Source of the DNA: an uncultured Eggerthellaceae bacterium
GTDB taxonomy: Bacteria > Actinomycetota > Coriobacteriia > Coriobacteriales > Eggerthellaceae
Length of the DNA stretch: 10,042 bases
Assembly (NCBI GenBank): GCA_934623455.1
Contig: CAKTVK010000071.1
Coordinates: 1 to 10,042 of the forward strand
Direction of reading: 5' to 3'
In this document: positions 5,378 to 10,042 of the stretch, piece after piece
Numbering within the stretch: the stretch's first letter is position 1
How the letters are laid out: the number at the start of each line of letters is the position of its first letter
The notes under the pieces: model-generated
The model's input: only the letters and a program-made list of their open reading frames with translations
Database searches by the model: none
What the model was told of the DNA's origin: nothing
Made by a program: the position numbers and the translations under genes

Positions 5378-6646
5378 ATGCACGAACAGGCAAGTGCAGT
5401 AGACTTCGATGCGCTGCTTGAAGCCCATGGCGTTTCTCGTCGTAGCTTCATGAAGTTATGCGGAGCTGTTGCCGTTGCTGCTGGCTTGGGTTCTGCGGGT
5501 ATACCTAAGGTAGCATACGCGCTTGAAGACAAGATCATCGGCGCAACCGAGGGAAAGCTTTACCCCGCCATCTGGATCGAAGGCGCATCCTGCACGGGCT
5601 GCACCGAGTCCTTCGCTCAGGTGGACTCCCCCGATGCAGCGACTGTTGTCTTGGAGCTTCTGTCTTTGAACTACTCTGAGACGCTTTCCGCCGCCGCTGG
5701 TTTCTCTATGGAAGAAGCCAAGGAGCGCACCATCAAGGCTGGCAACTACATTCTCATTTACGAGGGTGCCATCCTGGAAGGTTGGGGCGGAAACGCTCTG
5801 CGTGTTGCCGGTGAGCCGGGCACGAAGCATCTGATTGAAGCTGCCGAGCATGCCAACGCTGTTGTGGCGTTGGGTTCTTGCGCAGTGAACGGTGGCTGGA
5901 TGGGTGCTGAGCCCAACACGTCTGGCGCCATGGGCGTTCAGAAGTTCCTGGACAAGAACGGCATCAAGACCCCCGTTATCAACATCCCGGGCTGCCCGGC
6001 TAACCCCGAGTGGTTGGTTGCTGTCCTGGTTGACGTTGTCATGATGGGTCAGCTGCCCGAGCTTGACTCTTACAACCGCCCGACGGGCATCTTCGGTCAG
6101 ACCATTCACGACAACTGCGAGCGTCGCGGTCACTTTGAGAATGGCGAGTTCGTGTACGAATACGGCTCCAAGGAAGAAGCGCTGGGCTACTGCCTGTATC
6201 CGCTGGGCTGCAAGGGTCCTCAGACCCATGCGAACTGCGGTGTTACTCAGTGGAACCATGGTCGCAGCTGGTGCGTGAAGGCCGGTGCTCCTTGCATTGG
6301 CTGCTGCGAGGCTGACCCCATGAATCCTTCCGACAACTGGGTTCAGGTCCACACGCCGTTTGCTGCACGTCTGCGCGACCTGCGCATTGGCGACCTTACG
6401 TTCAGCCCCGATGTTGCTGCCGGTGCGGTAACGGGCGTTGTTGCTGCAGCTTTGGTTGCCCATGGCGTTGGCATGAAGCTTTCTGGCCGTATGGACGGCG
6501 GCGCGCCTTTCGAGAAGGTTCGCTCTTGGGACGCAAAGCACCCCGACAAGTCCATTGGCGATTACGGTGACATCAACGAGGCTATTGCTGAGCAAGCCGA
6601 GCTGGATGCAAGCCTTAAATCTGGCAAGAAGGGAGGCCAGGAGTAA
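5378..6646 (+). CDS. hyaA: [NiFe] hydrogenase small subunit, Tat-exported, membrane-bound uptake type
   Basis: This 422-residue Fe-S subunit carries electrons from the [NiFe] site toward the membrane. A Tat signal, SRRSFMK at 20-26 with a hydrophobic stretch to about 48, predicts folded export, with the large subunit carried along. Proximal cluster ligands are Cys72, Cys75, Cys168 and Cys206. Distal ligands are His244, Cys247, Cys272 and Cys278 (IHDNCERRGHFE). Medial ligands are Cys287, Cys306 and Cys309 in GAPCIGCC. The usual WPV Pro is Cys299 (SWCV), giving a fourth possible ligand. A hydrophobic segment at about 346-364 fits the C-terminal membrane helix of the class. ATG 5378 has AAGGAGGT 6 nt upstream. 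The stop overlaps the large-subunit start (TAATG), so the two are translationally coupled. It may belong to the group 1 lineage reported from Coriobacteria, which I cannot confirm without a tree. Confidence 0.95.
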   Translation: MHEQASAVDFDALLEAHGVSRRSFMKLCGAVAVAAGLGSAGIPKVAYALEDKIIGATEGKLYPAIWIEGASCTGCTESFAQVDSPDAATVVLELLSLNYSETLSAAAGFSMEEAKERTIKAGNYILIYEGAILEGWGGNALRVAGEPGTKHLIEAAEHANAVVALGSCAVNGGWMGAEPNTSGAMGVQKFLDKNGIKTPVINIPGCPANPEWLVAVLVDVVMMGQLPELDSYNRPTGIFGQTIHDNCERRGHFENGEFVYEYGSKEEALGYCLYPLGCKGPQTHANCGVTQWNHGRSWCVKAGAPCIGCCEADPMNPSDNWVQVHTPFAARLRDLRIGDLTFSPDVAAGAVTGVVAAALVAHGVGMKLSGRMDGGAPFEKVRSWDAKHPDKSIGDYGDINEAIAEQAELDASLKSGKKGGQE

Positions 6647-8349
6647 TGACTCGTTCTATCATCGACCCGATTACCCGTATCGAGGGTCATCTGCGTGTTG
6701 AGATGGAAGTGGATGAACATGGCGTCGTCGAAGACGCCTGGGTTTCCGGCGGCTGCTATCGTGGCATGGAGCACGTGGTTGAGCATCGTACCCCCGAGGA
6801 TGCGGCTCACATTGTGCAGCGTATCTGCGGCGTTTGCCCGGTTTCGCATGCGCACGCTTCTTCCATTGCTGCCGAGAAAGCTTACGGCATCACCATTCCG
6901 AACAACGCGCGTATCATCCGCAACATGCTGGAAGGCGCACAGTTTTTGCACAGCCACATTCTTTGGCTGTACAACCTGGCCGCGCTTGACTACGTGAACC
7001 CCATTGCCGGCCTTTCCGCCGACGTTGATGGCACCTACGAACTGGCTCGCCAGCTGGGCACTTCCACGAACAGCGATCTTGCTGCCGTGGCTGCACGCCT
7101 GGCGAAGTTCGCCGAGAACGGTCAGCTCTCCATCTTCAGCGGCAACTGGTTTGATGCCGACGAAGGCACCGCGTACAAGCTGCCTGCCGAGGCCAACCTG
7201 CTGCTTACCACGCATTATCTGGAAGCACTGCAGATGCAGTCCAAGGCTTCCGAGATTGCTGCCCTGCTGGGTGGCAAGATGCCGCATGTCATGACGCTCA
7301 TCCCGGGCGGCACCGCATTTGTTCCCACCGATCAGAAGCTTGATGACCTGAAGATGCTCATCAAGGACCTGAAGGCATGGATTGACGACACCGTTTTGCA
7401 GGATACGCTGGCCATTGCCAAGTTCTACGGCGATGCCACCACGTTCGGCAAGGGCTGCGGCCGCTACATTGCGTGGGGCGTTTTCGAAGGACCTCAGTTC
7501 CCCTACGACAACGATTACACCAAGCAGATGGCAAACCGCTACATGCCGTCGGGCGTTATCGATGAGAAGCTGAACCTGACCGATCCGGTTGAGAGCTTGA
7601 TCACCGAATACGTCGGCCATTCTTGGTATAAGGGCGAAGAGACCTACACGTCTCCTTACTTCGTTACCGAGGGCGAGTACACCGGTTACTACAAGGAGGA
7701 AGGCGCCAACGACAAGAACCCTGGCACCATCATGGACCGCTACAGCTGGGTCAAGGCTCCTGCTTACAACGGCAAGTCCATGGAAGCCGGCGGTCTGTCC
7801 CGCGTTCTTGCTGCTTACCTGCGTGGCCACAAGACCATCAAGCCGATGGTCGAGAGCGTTCTGGCTGCTACCGGCTTGCAGCTTACCGACCTGCAGTCTA
7901 CGCTGGGTCGCGTTGCTGTTCGTCAGATTGAGACGGTTTACATTGCCGAGCTCATGGAGCAGTGGTGCGATGAGCTGATCGAGGCCGTGAAGGGCGGCGA
8001 GTCCGCATACTTCAGCGCTCCTCGGATCACGACTGGTTCCGGCACGGGCTTCTGGGAAGCTCCGCGTGGTGCTCTCTATCATTCCGAGAAGGTCACCAAC
8101 GGCAAGATCGATGGTTACCAGATCATCATCCCGTCCACGTGGAACCTGGCTCCGCGCAACGAGTCCGGCGAGCATGGTCCGCTGGAGCAGGCGCTTATCG
8201 GTACGCCTATCGGCACTATCGAAAAGCCCATCAACGCACTGCGTACCGTTCACAGCTTCGACCCCTGCACTGCTTGCGCCGTGCACGTGTCCCAGCCTGC
8301 GACCGGCAAGCATTTCGAGACGGTAACTTCTCCTTGGGGGGTGAAGTAA
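6646..8349 (+). CDS. hyaB: [NiFe] hydrogenase large (catalytic) subunit
   Basis: This 567-residue subunit holds the Ni-Fe(CN)2CO centre that splits H2. It begins with the family signature DPITRIEGHLRVE (7-19). The N-terminal nickel motif RICGVCPVSH is at 59-68 with Cys61 and Cys64. The C-terminal motif DPCTACAVH is at 539-547 with Cys541 and Cys544. EAPRGALYH near 471-479 carries Arg474, matching the conserved Arg held over the active site. Cleavage after His547 would release a 20-residue tail (548-567), the expected target of the protease encoded downstream. No Sec codon or extra Cys suggests a [NiFeSe] enzyme. It has no export signal and would travel with the Tat-bearing small subunit. The ATG overlaps the preceding stop by 1 nt, with GGGAGG 9 nt upstream; the stop directly abuts the cytochrome gene. 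Confidence 0.97.
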   Translation: MTRSIIDPITRIEGHLRVEMEVDEHGVVEDAWVSGGCYRGMEHVVEHRTPEDAAHIVQRICGVCPVSHAHASSIAAEKAYGITIPNNARIIRNMLEGAQFLHSHILWLYNLAALDYVNPIAGLSADVDGTYELARQLGTSTNSDLAAVAARLAKFAENGQLSIFSGNWFDADEGTAYKLPAEANLLLTTHYLEALQMQSKASEIAALLGGKMPHVMTLIPGGTAFVPTDQKLDDLKMLIKDLKAWIDDTVLQDTLAIAKFYGDATTFGKGCGRYIAWGVFEGPQFPYDNDYTKQMANRYMPSGVIDEKLNLTDPVESLITEYVGHSWYKGEETYTSPYFVTEGEYTGYYKEEGANDKNPGTIMDRYSWVKAPAYNGKSMEAGGLSRVLAAYLRGHKTIKPMVESVLAATGLQLTDLQSTLGRVAVRQIETVYIAELMEQWCDELIEAVKGGESAYFSAPRITTGSGTGFWEAPRGALYHSEKVTNGKIDGYQIIIPSTWNLAPRNESGEHGPLEQALIGTPIGTIEKPINALRTVHSFDPCTACAVHVSQPATGKHFETVTSPWGVK

Positions 8350-9039
8350 ATGGCACATCTTGCACATTATCGTGAAGCGCATCCGCTGCCGTTTGTCGTT
8401 ACCCACTGGATCAACTTGATCTGCATGTTCATTTTGATCTTCACGGGCTTCTATATCCATTTCCCGTTCTTCCCGCTGTTCATGAGCGTTGCTCGTGGTC
8501 TGCATGTGTTGTGCGGTTTCGTGATTTTCATCAACTGCATCGTGCGTGTGATTATGGCATTCATCGTGAAGGCGGCTCCTGCAGGCGGTACGCGTGAGAA
8601 GACCACCGATATCCATATGTGGCTTCCGCAGAAGGATAACCGTCATCAGGCAATCGAATGGATCAAGTACTACCTGTTCTTGCGCAAGACGCATCCGCTC
8701 GGTGGTAAGCTGGGCGTTCCTCAGAAGATTTCCTATCTGATGATTGCTCCGCTTTTGATTATCATGTTCATCACCGGCATTTGCCTGTGGCCTCCAACCG
8801 CTACCAGCGAGTTCTGCATGGGCTTGCTCACGTGGATCGGCGGCGCTATGAACATGCGTGTTCTGCACTTCTTCTTGATGTTCGTGTTCATCATCTTCTG
8901 CTTCATTCACCTGTACTTGGCAAACATCGAAGGTCTGGAGCCCACGAAGCTCATGCTGTTCCGCAAGGAGCATGGTGGCTTGACTTACGATCCTAACAAA
9001 CACGTGATCGACGGCAAAGACGAAATGACGCACGAATAA
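8350..9039 (+). CDS. hyaC: Hydrogenase cytochrome b membrane subunit
   Basis: This 229-residue integral membrane protein has four predicted helices at about 14-36, 48-73, 127-148 and 168-191. Histidines placed to bind two b hemes are His19 (THWIN), His52 (RGLHVLCG), His173 (VLHFF) and His187 (FIHLY), as in the HyaC/HydC cytochrome b561-like family. It would anchor the hydrogenase dimer and pass electrons to the quinone pool, here probably menaquinone. Its ATG follows the large-subunit stop with no gap, and GGGGGGTGA in the end of that gene supplies the ribosome site. A loop of about 50 residues between helices 2 and 3 and a polar 38-residue C-terminal tail are visible. The call rests on size, His positions and operon place; which His bind heme needs a structure or alignment. 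Confidence 0.92.
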   Translation: MAHLAHYREAHPLPFVVTHWINLICMFILIFTGFYIHFPFFPLFMSVARGLHVLCGFVIFINCIVRVIMAFIVKAAPAGGTREKTTDIHMWLPQKDNRHQAIEWIKYYLFLRKTHPLGGKLGVPQKISYLMIAPLLIIMFITGICLWPPTATSEFCMGLLTWIGGAMNMRVLHFFLMFVFIIFCFIHLYLANIEGLEPTKLMLFRKEHGGLTYDPNKHVIDGKDEMTHE

Positions 9040-9099
9040 CAGTGCGGCTTGCTTGCGAGCAGTCGTTAAGCGGTAAAGATTTTTTTGAAAGGGCATGTT

Positions 9100-9543
9100 G
9101 TGTCGGGAAAAGTTACAGCGTATCAGGGATTGTCTGACGAAGACATCAAGCGCGAAAACGAATTCCTGGCCAATCTGCCCTTTCTTAATTGGGGAGCCTT
9201 TTTTATGGCTCCCATCTGGGGTTTTGCTCATGGCGACTGGCCGGCAATCCTGTTTTACCCGCTGTGGATGTTCTGCGACAACTTGATTTACGCCGCTTGG
9301 CAAAGTCCTTCGACGCTTAATGTTGCACTGGCAGTGCTAACGGGTGTTATCATGCTGGTTGCCATGGTGGCGTATGCGCGCGTGAGCTCGCCGCGTTCGG
9401 CTCACCGTGCTATTGAGCGGGGAGAAACCCTTGAGCACTACCGGAAGAGTGAAAAACGTTGGGCAGTAGGCATGGCACTTATTGCGATTGTCATGCTTAT
9501 TGCGGCAACGTACTATAACTTGAACATTCGCCCCACGTTGTAG
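9100..9543 (+). CDS. Uncharacterised membrane protein in the hydrogenase operon (DUF2628-like pattern)
   Basis: I do not recognise a named function. The 147-residue product has an acidic-basic N-terminus (DEDIKRENEF), then NWGAFFMAPIWGFAHGDW (30-47), resembling the aromatic entry helix of DUF2628-type small membrane proteins. Helices follow at about 48-67, 73-94 and 121-138. A basic loop, SSPRSAHRAIERGE (96-109), joins the last two. It has only one Cys and no obvious metal or heme motif. The GTG at 9100 is preferred, since GAAAGGG lies 6 nt upstream; a TTG at 9085 would overlap that site. It lies 60 nt after the cytochrome gene and 51 nt before the maturation protease, same strand, so it is probably co-transcribed. 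A role in hydrogenase assembly or membrane coupling is inference from position only. Confidence 0.75.
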   Translation: MSGKVTAYQGLSDEDIKRENEFLANLPFLNWGAFFMAPIWGFAHGDWPAILFYPLWMFCDNLIYAAWQSPSTLNVALAVLTGVIMLVAMVAYARVSSPRSAHRAIERGETLEHYRKSEKRWAVGMALIAIVMLIAATYYNLNIRPTL

Positions 9544-9594
9544 CGGGGGCGGTGTTTGTTTCTTTGCGTAAAGGTACAAAGGAGTGAGCCTTTC

Positions 9595-10042
9595 GTGAGC
9601 GACAACATGAATACTGCTGGGGAAAGACCGCGCAAGGCGGCTCTTTTTTTCGTGGGCAACCAGCTTATGCTTGATGATGGCATTGGCCATGCAGCGTTTG
9701 AGGAGCTGCCGCGCGTCTATGAGCTGCCCGAAACCGTTGATTTGTTCGATGTGGGTTGCATGACCATGGATATGATCAATTACGTGCGCGATTACGATTT
9801 CTTGATGACTATCGATGCCGTGGAAGACTCAGGACAGCCCGCGGGAACGGTTTTCCGTTATGCGCCCAGTGACGTTGATCGTGCCGGTATGATGGCGTCG
9901 CTTCACGATTTGAAGTTGGCGAATCTGTTTGATGCTGCTGATTTGCTGGGATATAGCTCCGATGGCATCTGCTTGGGCATGCAGGTGGAAAATGCCGAGC
10001 CTGACCAGTACGTAATCGGGCTTACCGAACCGTGTGCTGCGG
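9595..10042 (+). CDS. hyaD: Hydrogenase maturation endopeptidase, HyaD/HybD type (3' end cut by window edge)
   Basis: 149 complete codons are visible and the frame stays open at the right edge. Proteases of this family bind the nickel of the large-subunit precursor and cut its C-terminal tail after the conserved His, as the last maturation step. The opening VGNQLMLDDGIG (20-31) matches the family's GxGNxLxxDDGxG, with Asp28 at the position of HybD Glu16. Asp74 in TIDAVED and His104 in SLHDLKL match the other two nickel ligands. The GTG start at 9595 was chosen because AAAGGAG lies 10 nt upstream; the ATG at 9607 is too far from it. The N-terminal 14 residues before the first strand are longer than usual. 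Its substrate is almost certainly the large subunit encoded at 6646-8349. Confidence 0.9.
   Translation, partial: MSDNMNTAGERPRKAALFFVGNQLMLDDGIGHAAFEELPRVYELPETVDLFDVGCMTMDMINYVRDYDFLMTIDAVEDSGQPAGTVFRYAPSDVDRAGMMASLHDLKLANLFDAADLLGYSSDGICLGMQVENAEPDQYVIGLTEPCAA

Noticed and set aside
9045..9086. Small hairpin TTGCT/AGCAG followed by seven T between the cytochrome and membrane-protein genes
   Set aside because: The stem is short with a wobble and the T-run lies about 18 nt further on, so it is not a convincing terminator. It may only modulate message levels.
6562..9303. A 913-codon open frame on the minus strand, opposite the hydrogenase genes
   Set aside because: It is a shadow of the strong codon bias of the three plus-strand genes. 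It spans several gene boundaries, has no plausible ribosome site, and its translation is low-complexity in His, Asp and Val with no family motif.
1..10042. Mobile elements, CRISPR arrays, tRNA or rRNA genes, prophage or toxin-antitoxin modules
   Set aside because: None is supported: no transposase or integrase motifs, no regularly spaced repeats, no terminal inverted repeats and no tRNA-like fold were seen.

Overview
The window looks like chromosome from an anaerobic, menaquinone-respiring actinobacterium of the Coriobacteriia, most likely Eggerthellaceae. This is inferred from a membrane-bound [NiFe] uptake hydrogenase operon sitting beside a DegV protein, a PaaK/ACT pair and a short divergent peptide deformylase-like gene, in moderately GC-rich DNA with strong Shine-Dalgarno sites. 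There are no IS elements, tRNA or rRNA genes, CRISPR arrays or phage genes. No similarity search was possible, so all family calls rest on motifs read by eye.

Left part (1-2063). The window opens inside a CobW-type GTPase (metallochaperone family) whose N-terminal P-loop lies off the left edge. It carries an acidic linker with an internal 21-nt duplication and a His/Cys-rich tract (23 His and 8 Cys in 71 residues). A 367-bp gap follows, with small hairpins and one strong intrinsic terminator. Convergent to it is a short peptide deformylase-like gene that keeps the three metal ligands but has Met where the catalytic Glu of HExxH should be.

Middle (2064-5077). Divergent from the deformylase-like gene is a two-gene operon: a PaaK-type aryl/acyl-acid CoA ligase overlapping by 8 nt a tandem ACT-domain protein. 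It converges on a minus-strand DegV/FakB-like fatty-acid-binding protein. A hairpin suited to stopping the DegV transcript, and plausibly both transcripts, lies between them.

Right part (5078-10042). After a divergent intergenic region with several candidate operator repeats comes a tightly packed plus-strand operon. In order it holds a Tat-exported hydrogenase small subunit, the [NiFe] large subunit, a di-heme-type cytochrome b membrane anchor, an uncharacterised three-helix membrane protein and a hydrogenase maturation endopeptidase that runs off the right edge. Together these would oxidise H2 outside the cytoplasmic membrane and pass electrons through three Fe-S clusters and cytochrome b to menaquinone. 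The protease would remove a 20-residue C-terminal tail from the large subunit after nickel insertion. The small subunit has Cys where the usual WPV Pro stands near the medial cluster, which predicts a [4Fe-4S] rather than a [3Fe-4S] cluster there.

The points most worth following are the Met-substituted deformylase, the medial-cluster Cys, the unknown membrane protein inside the hydrogenase operon, and the metal-binding tract of the GTPase. I see no clearly new multi-gene system.
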